Shown here: in pieces, positions 43,579-52,133 of the stretch | Layout: each line of letters begins with the position of its first letter | Numbering within the stretch: the stretch's first letter is position 1 | Assembly (NCBI RefSeq): GCF_900016645.1 | Contig: NZ_CDGJ01000033.1 | Strand: one strand, 5' to 3' | DNA from: Acididesulfobacillus acetoxydans | Lineage (GTDB): Bacteria > Bacillota > Desulfitobacteriia > Desulfitobacteriales > Desulfitobacteriaceae | DNA: 64,000 nucleotides | Program-made: the position numbers and the translations under genes | The notes under the pieces: generated by a model | Databases searched by the model: none | What the model was told of the DNA's origin: nothing | Seen by the model: the letters and a program-made list of their open reading frames with translations, nothing else

Positions 43579-44004
43579 ATGTGTAAGGAAGTGGCTTTTG
43601 GGGAAGGATCTCTGGCGAAAGAAGAGATCGAAGAATTGATTCGGGAGGCTCAAAAGGCTTATCAGAGGTCCTACGTGCCTTATTCGCACTATCCGGTGGG
43701 GGCGGCGGCCCTTTTTTCAGAGATTTTTGCCGGCTGTAATGTGGAGAATGCCAGTTTTGGGCTCACCCTTTGCGCGGAACGCAATGCCATTTTCCAGGGA
43801 ATTGCGGCCGGGGAACGCTCTTTGCGGGCTGTGGCCGTGGCCGTCCCGGGGGACGCGTTTCCGTCACCCTGCGGAGCCTGCAGACAGGTTATGCGGGAAT
43901 TTGCCGAAGATTGCCCGATTATTTTAATTAACGGCCAAGGGAAAACGAAATATACTTCTTTAAAGGAGCTTTTACCGGAGTCATTTGGGCCGGACTTTCT
44001 TTAG
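43579..44004 (+). CDS. cdd: Cytidine deaminase
   Basis: Deaminates cytidine and deoxycytidine in pyrimidine salvage. 141 aa. Zinc and catalytic residues are seen in NVENASFGLTLCAERNAI (CAE with catalytic Glu near residue 73) and SPCGACRQVMREF (CxxC near 102-105); YVPYSHYPVGAAALF is the substrate-binding part. The ATG at 43579 follows the duplicated GGATAG segment. cdd before era is conserved in Firmicutes. Confidence 0.95.
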   Translation: MCKEVAFGEGSLAKEEIEELIREAQKAYQRSYVPYSHYPVGAAALFSEIFAGCNVENASFGLTLCAERNAIFQGIAAGERSLRAVAVAVPGDAFPSPCGACRQVMREFAEDCPIILINGQGKTKYTSLKELLPESFGPDFL

Positions 44005-44057
44005 CCGGAAATTCGACCCCGGATCTCCGGCCTCCGCTTTGTAAGGTGGGATTTTAT

Positions 44058-44960
44058 TTGCAAACTTCGCCAAAAAATCAAGAGTTTCATTCAGGTTTTG
44101 TCACTGTGATCGGCCGGCCAAACGCCGGCAAGTCTACGCTTCTCAATCACCTCCTGGGTCAGAAAGTCCTCATTATGTCTGAGAAACCGCAGACGACGCG
44201 CAACCGGATTCAGTGTATCGTTACGGAAGAGAGCGGCCAGATTGTATTTCTGGACACGCCCGGAATTCACAAACCGAAGCATAAGTTGGGTGAATATATG
44301 CTGGGGGCAGCCAAAGAATCGCTGACGGATGCGGATATCATCCTCTATATGGTGGATGCGGCTGTCGAATATGGCGGCGGAGAGGAGTACGTGCTGGGGC
44401 TCATTCGCGGGACGCATACTCCCTGCATCCTGGCCCTGAATAAAGTGGACTTATTGAAGCGAGAACGCCTCATGCAGCAGGTTCGCAAGTATTCTGCCCT
44501 GATGGATTTCCTGGCGGTGGTTCCGGTTTCCGCACTCACCGGGGAAAATACGGATGAACTTTTGCGGGTTATCCTCGATGCTCTTCCCCCCGGTCCGAAA
44601 TACTACCCGGAGGATGAGGTCACAGATCAGCCAGAGAGGTTTATTATTGCCGAACTCATCCGAGAGAAGGTTTTGCAGCTGACGCGCGACGAGGTGCCCC
44701 ACTCTATTGCGGTTATGGTGGATGAGATCGAGGAGAAGCAGAGCCTGACCAAGATCCGGGCCACCATCATGGTGGAAAGGGATTCCCAAAAAGGGATCAT
44801 TATCGGTCAGGGAGGCAGGCTGCTCAAAGAAATCGGGAGTTTGGCGAGGCGTGATGTTGAGATACTGCTGGACGGTAAGGTGTTTCTGGAACTCTGGGTC
44901 AAGGTGAAAAAGGATTGGCGCAATCGTCCCGATACTCTCAGTCGGCTGGGCTATGATTGA
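44058..44960 (+). CDS. era: GTPase Era
   Basis: 16S rRNA-binding GTPase required for 30S assembly. 300 aa from the TTG at 44058, eight bases after AAGGTGGG. G1 GRPNAGKST near residues 18-26, G2 TTRNRIQ, G3 DTPG near 65 and G4 NKVD near 128, followed by the KH domain with IMVERDSQKGIIIGQGGRLLKEIG (GxxG) and the final VKVKKDWRN. An in-frame GTG at 44046 is less well placed. Confidence 0.95.
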   Translation: MQTSPKNQEFHSGFVTVIGRPNAGKSTLLNHLLGQKVLIMSEKPQTTRNRIQCIVTEESGQIVFLDTPGIHKPKHKLGEYMLGAAKESLTDADIILYMVDAAVEYGGGEEYVLGLIRGTHTPCILALNKVDLLKRERLMQQVRKYSALMDFLAVVPVSALTGENTDELLRVILDALPPGPKYYPEDEVTDQPERFIIAELIREKVLQLTRDEVPHSIAVMVDEIEEKQSLTKIRATIMVERDSQKGIIIGQGGRLLKEIGSLARRDVEILLDGKVFLELWVKVKKDWRNRPDTLSRLGYD

Positions 44961-45084
44961 CCGCGGAAATTAGTCAACGGAGAACCAGAGTGAACGGGAG
45001 ACAAAATTGCTGGTCATAGGAAATGGACCTGTTCTTGTATGAACGGAGAACCCGGGTGAACGGTGAATATGAGGAGGAAGAAGA

Positions 45085-45729
45085 ATGAATTTGGCGGATC
45101 GAATTGAACATACTCTTTTGAAAGCGGAGGCGACGGAGAGGGATGTTGTAAACCTCTGCCATGAGGCAAAAAACTATAAATTTCAAGCCGTGTGCGTTAA
45201 TCCGACCTATGTGCAGACGGCGGCCAAGCTCCTGCACGGCACGGGAGTCGGGGTGGTGGCGGTCCTGGGTTTTCCATTGGGAGCCACGTGTACCGAGGTA
45301 AAAGTGCAGGAGGCCTTTATTGCCAAAGCCCATGGGGCCAGAGAAGTGGACATGGTCATGAACCTGGGTTGGGCCAAGTCCGGCAATTGGGCGGCGGTTG
45401 AACGCGATATCACCCGGGTGGTGGAAGCAGCCCACAGCTGCGGCTTGGCAATTAAAGTGATCATAGAAACAGCCTCTCTCGGCGAAGAGGAAAAGGAGAA
45501 GGCCGCCCACATTGTGAAGCGCGCGGGGGCCGATTTTATCAAGACGTCGACCGGATTTGGCGCGGGCGGAGCCACGGTGGAAGATGTCCGCAAGCTCAAG
45601 GCCTGGGTCGGGCCGGACGTTAAAGTGAAGGCCTCAGGCGGGATTCGCACCCGGGAATTTGCCGAGGAACTGGCGGCGGCGGGGGCGGATCGTCTCGGCA
45701 CCAGTTCCGGGCCGGCCCTAGTGCAGTGA
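45085..45729 (+). CDS. deoC: Deoxyribose-phosphate aldolase
   Basis: Cleaves 2-deoxyribose 5-phosphate to glyceraldehyde 3-phosphate and acetaldehyde in deoxynucleoside breakdown. 214 aa, class I aldolase fold: IEHTLLKAEAT start, FPLGATCTEVK, DMVMNLGWAKSGN, KVIIETASL, DFIKTSTGF, and KASGGIRT with the Schiff-base lysine (near residue 183). AGGAGGAAGAAG precedes the ATG. It is not a usual member of the era-recO cluster. The short gap before it contains two near-copies of CGGAGAACCNGGGTGAACGG, and the gap after it holds a tandem array. Confidence 0.94.
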   Translation: MNLADRIEHTLLKAEATERDVVNLCHEAKNYKFQAVCVNPTYVQTAAKLLHGTGVGVVAVLGFPLGATCTEVKVQEAFIAKAHGAREVDMVMNLGWAKSGNWAAVERDITRVVEAAHSCGLAIKVIIETASLGEEEKEKAAHIVKRAGADFIKTSTGFGAGGATVEDVRKLKAWVGPDVKVKASGGIRTREFAEELAAAGADRLGTSSGPALVQ

Positions 45730-45740
45730 AAGGTGTGGCG

Positions 45741-46085
45741 CTCATATTATTAAACTGAAGTCTGGGTAGGCGTAGTAAGCTGATGCATACTGGATGCTCA
45801 TATTATTAAACTGAAGTCTGGGCAGGCTTATTAGGATCTTGTTAGAGGTTTACATTTGATACTGAAGCTGGGGTGCTCACATAAACCCTGAAACCAGGAT
45901 GCTCATATTATTAAACTGGAGTCTGGGTAGGCTTATTAGGATCTTGTTAGAGGTTTACATTTGATACTGAAGCTGGGGTGCTCACATAAACCCTGAAACC
46001 AGGATGCTCATATTATTAAACTGAAGTCTGGGCAGGCGTATTAGGATCTTATTAGAGGGTTACATTTGATACTGAAGCTGGGGTG
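45741..46085. repeat. 105-bp tandem repeat array between deoC and recO
   Basis: Units of exactly 105 bp start at 45797, 45902 and 46007 (the last incomplete), preceded by a shortened 56-bp unit at 45741. Each unit begins CTCATATTATTAAACTGAAG and contains two further related sub-blocks (CATTTGATACTGAAGCTGGGG and CACATAAACCCTGAAACCAGG), so it grew from a unit of about 35 bp. It is AT-rich, with frequent stops in all frames and no CRISPR-like unique spacers. Confidence 0.9.
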
Positions 46086-46150
46086 AGTACTGCAAGATCT
46101 AGCATAGGTTTGCATACAAAGTCGGCCCGCAAGAAAGACTAAGAAGGGTC

Positions 46151-46939
46151 GTGGGGAGCGTGTCCGTTTATCAGGCGGATGCTATTGTGATTCGCAGCCG
46201 GGAGTATGGTGAATCGGATCGGCTGCTCACTCTGTTTTCTCGGGAACAGGGGAAACTTCAGGCGATAGCCAAGGGGGTAAGGAAGCCGAAGAGCCGTCAG
46301 CGCGCGGGGGCTCAGCTTTTCACTTATGCGGATTACCTGCTTCATAAGGGGCATACGCTGGACACGGTTAACGAAGCCAGTCCGCGCGAAAGCTTTCCTC
46401 ATCTGTGGAATGACTTCGAACGGAGTTTGGCCGCGACAGGCATGGCGGAGCTTTTGGATGTGGCGACCCTCCCCGGACAGCCCCATCCGGAATTATTCAC
46501 CCTCACTCTGACCGGTTTTTTCCTTCTGGAACATTACTCTCCTTTTCTCATCCAAGGTGCCTATGCACTGCGACTTCTGCATATTCTCGGTTATCATCCG
46601 CGTCTGGAAAACTGCGCCGAATGCGGGGCAAAAGTCGAAGGCAGCCGTATCTTCTTTAGCCCGGCTGCGGGAGGCATTGTCTGTTCACATTGCCGGGGTG
46701 CGTATTCCGGGCGCTGGGTGGCCGCGGGCAGCCTCGCCTTTATGAGGCAGCTTCTCTACCGGGACATGGATAAACTCGATCGCCTACGCTGGAATTCCTC
46801 TTTGCGTGACGAGGTCCTGGCCGCCACGGAATTTTATTGTGAGCAGAAGTTTGAGCGCAGGCTGCGGTCTTGGCAGATGAGGAACCTGGGCTGCGGCAGG
46901 GAGAGCGACTACGGCAGCGAGAGCGATAAGCAGCACTAA
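46151..46939 (+). CDS. recO: DNA repair protein RecO
   Basis: 262 aa. Loads RecA with RecR on gapped DNA. N-terminal OB fold (YQADAIVIRSREYGESDRLLTLFSREQGKLQAIAKGVRKPKS, residues 6-47); middle helical part; zinc site with CAECG near 155 and CSHC near 182. GTG start at 46151; a GTG at 46160 is also possible. The C-terminus ends in a Gly/Ser/Asp-repeat (YGSESDYGSESD-like), unusual but short. It directly follows the 105-bp repeat array. Confidence 0.92.
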   Translation: MGSVSVYQADAIVIRSREYGESDRLLTLFSREQGKLQAIAKGVRKPKSRQRAGAQLFTYADYLLHKGHTLDTVNEASPRESFPHLWNDFERSLAATGMAELLDVATLPGQPHPELFTLTLTGFFLLEHYSPFLIQGAYALRLLHILGYHPRLENCAECGAKVEGSRIFFSPAAGGIVCSHCRGAYSGRWVAAGSLAFMRQLLYRDMDKLDRLRWNSSLRDEVLAATEFYCEQKFERRLRSWQMRNLGCGRESDYGSESDKQH

Positions 46940-46961
46940 GGCGCGAAAGAAGGGCGGGACA

Positions 46962-47411
46962 ATGAGCGAAAAGCTGTGGACAGAATTAGAAAAGATCGAT
47001 ATTCTCCGGGAACGCATGGGTTTGAACTATGAGCAAGCCAGAACGGCCCTGGCTGAGGCCGGGGGGGATGTCGTCAAAGCCCTGGCCTTAGTGGAAAGGG
47101 GCGAGAACAACGTGACGGAGGATATGGAGCGTGACAACGGTGAAATGTGGACAGGACTAAAGCATAAATTCAAACAGTTGAGGCAGGCCAGGCTCAACGT
47201 CAAGCACGACGAGAAGACGGTCTTCAGTGTATCCGCGCCGGTGGGTTTACTTCTGGCCTACGGTGTGCTGAGGCGTCCGGGCCTGAGGATGCTGGGAGTT
47301 GCCGGGTTGGCAGTGGCGGCTTTCCGGCACTATTCCCTGGAGATGGACCCGGCCGGGGAACAGCGGAGGGAGGGCTCCGACGACTGGGAGCGGGCGGAAC
47401 TCAGAGTCTAG
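46962..47411 (+). CDS. DUF4342 / UBA-like domain protein
   Basis: 149 aa. Residues 1-45 form a UBA-like helical domain (EKIDILRERMGLNYEQARTALAEAGGDVVKALALVE), as in EF-Ts and NAC; residues 60-135 match the DUF4342 pattern (amphipathic helix, then hydrophobic VGLLLAYGVLRRPGLRMLGVAGLAVAAFRHY). Function unknown. Located between recO and the glyQS T-box as in several Clostridia; it probably is membrane-associated. Confidence 0.75.
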   Translation: MSEKLWTELEKIDILRERMGLNYEQARTALAEAGGDVVKALALVERGENNVTEDMERDNGEMWTGLKHKFKQLRQARLNVKHDEKTVFSVSAPVGLLLAYGVLRRPGLRMLGVAGLAVAAFRHYSLEMDPAGEQRREGSDDWERAELRV

Positions 47412-47542
47412 GCTGCCCGGCCAAAGGGAAGCCGATCGCGACTTATGGGCCAATCGACAGGCGGCTTGCGATTCTGCGGACAAATCGTCCGGCAGATCGT
47501 GACTCAGCGGGCAAATTTACCGGGGCTCGCGCCCCACAAAAA

Positions 47543-47571
47543 TTGACAGGCGGCTCCGGACCCATTATAAT
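47543..47571 (+). promoter_or_regulatory. Sigma-A promoter of the glyQS T-box leader
   Basis: Consensus TTGACA (47543-47548), a 17-bp spacer and TATAAT (47566-47571). Confidence 0.88.
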
Positions 47572-47589
47572 GTTTGTAAGTTTTTAAAC

Positions 47590-47797
47590 TGCATTTGCAC
47601 GCGGTGATGAGACGGAAAACCGTGGATTGTCCGAGAGAGAGTCCGGGAGGGTGGAAGCCGGACGGAAGAAGCGGTTGGGGCAGCTCAGAGCGTCGGTCAA
47701 TGAAGGTGGGTCCTTTTGGGGACCAAACAGGGTGGAACCGCGGGAGTGAACTCCCGTCCCTGCAGCTTGGACTGCGGGGGCGGGAGCTTTTGCTTTC
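47590..47797 (+). promoter_or_regulatory. T-box riboswitch (glycyl-tRNA sensing) of glyQ
   Basis: Stem I-like hairpins with an AGAGAGAG loop (about 47633) are followed by the T-box core AGGGTGGAACCGCGGG (47729-47744). A terminator follows: CTCCCGTCCCTGCAG pairs with CTGCGGGGGCGGGAG, then CTTTTGCTTTC. The compact leader is like the known short glyQS T-boxes. The specifier was not resolved by eye. Confidence 0.9.
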
Positions 47798-47834
47798 TTA
47801 TCATGGCGAGTATTATTTGAGGGGGTCAACGTCC

Positions 47835-48731
47835 GTGAAATTTCAAGACATCATTCTTACCTTGAACCAATTTTGGGGCGAACAGGGCTGTATCATTGCT
47901 CAGCCCTATGACGTGGAAAAAGGCGCCGGCACCATGAACCCGGCTACCTTTCTGCGCGCTCTCGGCCCCGAACCGTGGCATGTCGCTTACGTGGAACCTT
48001 CCCGCCGGCCCACGGACGGGCGCTACGGGGAAAATCCCAACCGGCTGCAGCATTATTTCCAATACCAGGTGATTCTAAAACCGTCGCCCGACAATGTCCA
48101 GGATCTCTACCTGGCGAGCCTTGAGCGTCTTGGCATTCAAGCCAAGGAGCACGACATCCGCTTTGTGGAAGACAACTGGGAAGCTCCTACTTTGGGGGCT
48201 TGGGGCTTGGGCTGGGAAGTCTGGCTGGACGGGATGGAAGTGACTCAGTTCACCTATTTTCAGCAATGCGGGGGAATTGATTGCAAGCCGGTCAGTGCTG
48301 AAATAACCTACGGTCTGGAACGCCTGGCCATGTTTATTCAAAACAAGGAGAGCGTTTATGACATCGAGTGGGTGGGAGATGTCAGTTACGGAGACATTTA
48401 CCTGCAGAACGAGATTGACTACTCCCATTATAATTTTGAAGTGGCGGACACGGCTGCTCTGCAGACATGGTTTGACATGTATGAAAAAGAAGCCGCTCAG
48501 ACGGTGGAACGCGGTCTCGTGGTGCCGGCCTATGACTATGTCTTGAAATGTTCGCACGCGTTTAATCTGCTGGATGCCCGGGGCGCCGTCAGTGTCACGG
48601 AACGCACGGCTTATATCGGCAGGGTGCGGGCTTTGGCCCGCCGGTGCGCGGCGGCTTATGTTGAACAAAGGGAGAGGTTGGGTTACCCCCTGCTCAAACA
48701 GGGGCGGGGAACATTCAGAAGTGAAGCTTAA
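47835..48731 (+). CDS. glyQ: Glycyl-tRNA synthetase alpha subunit
   Basis: Catalytic subunit of the bacterial heterotetrameric GlyRS. 298 aa from the GTG at 47835 (GAGGGGG nine bases upstream, after the T-box terminator). Starts KFQDIILTLNQFWGEQGCIIAQPYDVEKGAGTMNPATFLR, and has PSRRPTDGRYGENPNRLQHYFQYQVILKPSP and WEVWLDGMEVTQFTYFQQ, all diagnostic. The frame is open upstream through the leader, but that part is RNA regulatory sequence, not protein. A structured repeat element separates it from glyS. Confidence 0.96.
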   Translation: MKFQDIILTLNQFWGEQGCIIAQPYDVEKGAGTMNPATFLRALGPEPWHVAYVEPSRRPTDGRYGENPNRLQHYFQYQVILKPSPDNVQDLYLASLERLGIQAKEHDIRFVEDNWEAPTLGAWGLGWEVWLDGMEVTQFTYFQQCGGIDCKPVSAEITYGLERLAMFIQNKESVYDIEWVGDVSYGDIYLQNEIDYSHYNFEVADTAALQTWFDMYEKEAAQTVERGLVVPAYDYVLKCSHAFNLLDARGAVSVTERTAYIGRVRALARRCAAAYVEQRERLGYPLLKQGRGTFRSEA

Positions 48732-48787
48732 TCTGAAATCAGCGAAATCCGTATTAGGAAGCGCTGAGCCTTTAACGAATGCTATCG

Positions 48788-48905
48788 CGCTGAAGGCGTC
48801 ATTGTCCGGTGGACAATGACGGCCGAAGGCCGGGTTTGCCCCCACCGAAGCGGGGTACGTGGGATCCACTTCCACTTGTAGAAGTGGGAGCCTTACGCTT
48901 TGGAT
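48788..48905 (+). mobile_element. Structured repeat element, copy B (between glyQ and glyS)
   Basis: Hairpin CGTCATTGTCC-GGT-GGACAATGACG (48797-48821), core CCCCCACCGAAGCGGGG (from 48838), terminal hairpin CCACTT-GTAG-AAGTGG (part of 48868-48890) and right end CTTACGCTTTGGAT, ending at 48905. From the core onward it is almost identical to copies A and C. It splits the otherwise tightly linked glyQ-glyS operon; its last hairpin could affect read-through. Confidence 0.7.
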
Positions 48906-48968
48906 AAATGCCCGGGAAACGGGCGTTGGACCGCAATATTCTGGAGGATTTTTGGAGGGTTGAAAGAA

Positions 48969-51071
48969 ATGGCGAGGGATTTTGTGTTAGAAATCGGGAC
49001 AGAGGAAATTCCGGCTAAGTTCGCGCCGGATGCCCTGGTGCAGCTGGCGGATCAAGCCCGGCAGAAGCTCGGGGATTTGAGGTTGGCCTTTCGTGAGCTG
49101 AAGACCTATTCCACCCCGCGGCGCTTGGCCCTGGTGCTGAAGGACTTGGAGGAAAAGCAGGAGGATTTGCAGGCACTGGTCAAAGGGCCCGCGCTTAAGT
49201 CCGCCTATGATGCCGGGGGAAAACCCACGAAGGCGGCCCAAGGGTTTGCCCGCGCTCAGGGGGTGAGGGTGGAAGATCTGTTTGTTCGGGAAGTTAACGG
49301 AGCTTCGTATGTTTTTGCCCGCAAAGCTGAGGCGGGACGGCCGACGCTGGAGATCCTGCCCACACTCTGCCCCGACCTCATTATCGGTTTGCGTTTTCCC
49401 AAACCCATGCGCTGGGGTGATTCCGATTTTCGCTTTGCCCGTCCTATCCGTTGGCTGATGGCTCTTTACGGCTCGGAGGTGGTTCCCTTTGAATTAGTGG
49501 GTTTGGTCTCGGGACGGTTCTCCCGCGGACACCGGACCTTGAGCGACCATCCCGTCGAACTGGTTTCAGCCGGGGATTATCCGGAAGTATTGAGGAAGGC
49601 CTTTGTCCTGGCGGACCCGGAGGAACGGGGCCGGGTGATCCGGGACCAGATTCGGGATTTGGCGGCCGCGTGCGGAGGAAAGGCGGAAGAGGATGAAGAA
49701 CTCCTCACAGAAGTGGTAAATTTGGTCGAATATCCCACCGCTCTGCGCGGAGAAGTAGCTCAGCGTTATATGCACCTGCCGGAAGCGGTGATTACGACAC
49801 CGATGCGTGAACATCAGCGCTATTTTCCGGTTCATGCCGCTGATGGGTCGTTACTTTCGTACTTTATCACAGTCCGCGACGGGGACGATTATGCTTTGAC
49901 CACTGTGCGGCAAGGTAACGAAAAAGTGCTGAAAGCCCGCCTGGAGGATGCCGCCTTCTATTACCGGGAAGACCGAAAGATTCCCCTGGCTGATCATGTA
50001 CCAAAACTGGAAAAAGTGGTCTACCATGAAAAGCTGGGCACGGTGAGAGAACGGGTGGAACGACTGCGGGTTTTGGCACGGTTCACGGGGGGAAAACTGG
50101 GCTTGGGCGGAGAGAATACGGAAATCATCGACCGGACGGCTTATCTTGCCAAAGCGGATCTGGTGACTCTTATGGTCTATGATTTCCCTGAACTGCAGGG
50201 GGTTATGGGGGCGGACTACGCGGCCGCCAGCGGGGAAAAGGCCGAGGTCTGCCAAGGGATTGCGGAACACTACCAACCGCGTTTCGCCGGGGATGTGTTG
50301 CCGGCGTCCGCGGCGGGGCGGGTGGTGAGCCTGGCCGACAAACTCGACGCCATCGTGGGGGCTTTCGCCATAGGCATTCAGCCGACGGGTTCCCAGGACC
50401 CGTATGCCCTGCGGCGCCAAGCGCAAGGAATTGTGGGCATCCTGTTGGATGCGGAGTGGGATCTGTCCCTAAGCGAATTGTGTGAACAGGCTTACCGCGG
50501 TTTTGAGGCCCTGGACAGTGGGTTGCGGAAGGCTTTGCTGCCCCTGTCCGACATTTTGCCGGGTTTGCTGGAGTTCTTCCGCCAGCGTCTGCGTTTCTTG
50601 CTTCAGGAGGACGGCTTGCTTTATGATACTGTGGATGCGGTTATGGTCCGGGACGAGGGTTTCTTCTTCCGCACAGCGCGCAAAGCGAAAGAACTGGCAG
50701 CGAGGCGGCAAAGTGTGGGATTCGCTGCTTACACCCAAGCGTACACCCGTTGTCTTAACCTGAGCAAGAAAGAGAAACCTCAGGTTGCGGACGCCAAACG
50801 TTTGGTGGATCCGTCGGAGATTGCTTTGTCCGAGGGGATCGGAGTGCGCCGGGAGCGTTTTGACAATCTGGTGGAGGCGGAGAAATACGGTGCGGCTTAT
50901 GAATTGGCCGCAGAGTTGGTGCCCATGATTGAAGCGTTGTTTGACGCCGTTATGATCATGGCTGAGGATGAAGATTTGAGGAAAGCCCGCTTGGCTTTGC
51001 TGGGGCAGTGCGTGGAAATGCTGGGCTGTCTGGGAGACCTGAGCCGGCTGACCGAAAAACCGGGGGCCTGA
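48969..51071 (+). CDS. glyS: Glycyl-tRNA synthetase beta subunit
   Basis: 700 aa from the ATG at 48969 (GGAGG ten bases upstream). Supplies tRNA binding and helps the alpha subunit. Begins DFVLEIGTEEIPAKFAPDAL, includes PKPMRWGDSDFRFARPIRWLMAL, an HD-like central domain (TAYLAKADLVTLMVYDFPELQGVMGADYA) and a C-terminal anticodon-binding (DALR-like) domain (FDAVMIMAEDEDLRKARLALL). The stop codon lies in the first copy of a 36-bp tandem duplication. The frame is open upstream into the repeat element, which is probably accidental. Confidence 0.95.
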   Translation: MARDFVLEIGTEEIPAKFAPDALVQLADQARQKLGDLRLAFRELKTYSTPRRLALVLKDLEEKQEDLQALVKGPALKSAYDAGGKPTKAAQGFARAQGVRVEDLFVREVNGASYVFARKAEAGRPTLEILPTLCPDLIIGLRFPKPMRWGDSDFRFARPIRWLMALYGSEVVPFELVGLVSGRFSRGHRTLSDHPVELVSAGDYPEVLRKAFVLADPEERGRVIRDQIRDLAAACGGKAEEDEELLTEVVNLVEYPTALRGEVAQRYMHLPEAVITTPMREHQRYFPVHAADGSLLSYFITVRDGDDYALTTVRQGNEKVLKARLEDAAFYYREDRKIPLADHVPKLEKVVYHEKLGTVRERVERLRVLARFTGGKLGLGGENTEIIDRTAYLAKADLVTLMVYDFPELQGVMGADYAAASGEKAEVCQGIAEHYQPRFAGDVLPASAAGRVVSLADKLDAIVGAFAIGIQPTGSQDPYALRRQAQGIVGILLDAEWDLSLSELCEQAYRGFEALDSGLRKALLPLSDILPGLLEFFRQRLRFLLQEDGLLYDTVDAVMVRDEGFFFRTARKAKELAARRQSVGFAAYTQAYTRCLNLSKKEKPQVADAKRLVDPSEIALSEGIGVRRERFDNLVEAEKYGAAYELAAELVPMIEALFDAVMIMAEDEDLRKARLALLGQCVEMLGCLGDLSRLTEKPGA

Positions 51072-51136
51072 ACGAAGCGGGAGGCTGAGGTAAAAACGGA
51101 GGCCTGAACGAAGCAGGAGGCTGAGGTAAAAACGGA
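51065..51136. repeat. 36-bp tandem duplication over the glyS stop codon
   Basis: Two nearly identical 36-bp units (51065-51100 and 51101-51136, one G/A difference). The first contains the glyS TGA, so the duplication does not alter the protein. The remaining gap up to 51280 is purine-rich and has no gene. Confidence 0.85.
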
Positions 51137-51280
51137 CGGCGGATTAGGAGCGGTTTGCGCGTTGAGGCGGCGGTCCGGGGCTTGAAGCGGAGACGGGTTT
51201 ACAAGCGGCCGCGAGGAAGAAGGGATTAAAGGCTCACGCGAAAAAAGTTCGGCGGGTAAGCAGGAAAAAAGGAAATTATG

Positions 51281-51316
51281 TTGAATAATTAATGGGTATG
51301 GGCCATATAGTATGGC
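51281..51316 (+). promoter_or_regulatory. Promoter with overlapping palindrome before ccpN
   Basis: TTGAAT (51281-51286) and TATAGT (51306-51311) with a long 19-bp spacer. The -10 lies inside the inverted repeat GCCATA-TAG-TATGGC (51302-51316), a likely operator, perhaps for autoregulation by the CcpN-like repressor encoded next. Confidence 0.45.
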
Positions 51317-51432
51317 ACATTGGGCCCGATCCGGGTACTGAGAGGCAGGGGTTGTGAAGCCGGCAAGAGGACCCGGTCATAAGAGATCAACAGGATGGAA
51401 CGGGGCCGTTTTGTAGTTAGGGCAATGAGGAT

Positions 51433-52077
51433 GTGAAATGGTTGGAATTGACGGAGCGCCAAGCGCATATCGTAGAAATTGTCAAGGAATCCAGTCCGAT
51501 TACCGGGGAACAGATTGCGGCCCGTTTGGATTTGACACGTGCCACCTTGCGCCCCGATCTCACGATTTTAACCATGGCAGGGCTTTTGGAGGCCAGGCCG
51601 CGGGTCGGCTATTTTTACCGGGAAAGGCATGAGCCTTCAGCGGTGGCGGAGCGCTTGCGCCGGATTCGGGTGGGAGACTTCAAGTCCGTGCCTGCCGTTG
51701 TCCGAGAGAGCGTCAGTATTTACGAAGCGATTGTCGCCATGTTTACCCAAAACGTCGGCAGCCTTATTGTAGTTACGGAAGACCGGGTTTTGGCCGGGAT
51801 GGTTTCCCGCAAGGACCTGCTCAAAGCCGCTCTGGGCAAAAACGACTTGCAGCAGGTACCGGTCGGAGTAATTATGACCCGTATGCCCAACATTTTCATG
51901 ACAACTCCGGATGAGCCGGTGCTGGACGCGGCCAGGAAACTTGTACAGCATCAGGTTGACAGCCTGCCCGTGGTGGAGGGCTTCATCGATGAACAGGGTG
52001 ACGAACGCTACGAGGTCGTGGGTCGTTTTACCAAGACCAATATTTCGAAGCTTTTTCTCGATATTGGGAAGGCATAA
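51433..52077 (+). CDS. ccpN: CcpN-like HTH-CBS repressor
   Basis: 214 aa. N-terminal winged helix-turn-helix (LTERQAHIVEIVKESSPITGEQIAARLDLTRATLRPDLTILTMAGLLEARPRVGYFY, residues 5-61) and two CBS domains (SIYEAIVAMFTQNVGSLIVVTEDRVLAGMVSRKDLLKAAL and the second near residues 150-205). In Bacillus subtilis CcpN represses gluconeogenic genes. Here, as there, it is followed by a ppsR-type regulator, and then by ppdK, so the set is probably a PEP/pyruvate control module. The start is a GTG at 51433 with GAGG close by. Confidence 0.9.
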   Translation: MKWLELTERQAHIVEIVKESSPITGEQIAARLDLTRATLRPDLTILTMAGLLEARPRVGYFYRERHEPSAVAERLRRIRVGDFKSVPAVVRESVSIYEAIVAMFTQNVGSLIVVTEDRVLAGMVSRKDLLKAALGKNDLQQVPVGVIMTRMPNIFMTTPDEPVLDAARKLVQHQVDSLPVVEGFIDEQGDERYEVVGRFTKTNISKLFLDIGKA

Positions 52078-52133
52078 TTCAGGGGCCGGAGGTCAGAAGC
52101 CGGAGGTCGGAATGAGGAACGGGGGACGGATTA

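Noticed and set aside
45741..46085. CRISPR array
   Set aside because: Units are directly adjacent without unique spacers, and no cas genes are in the window. The same holds for the 51-bp array at 19.5 kb.
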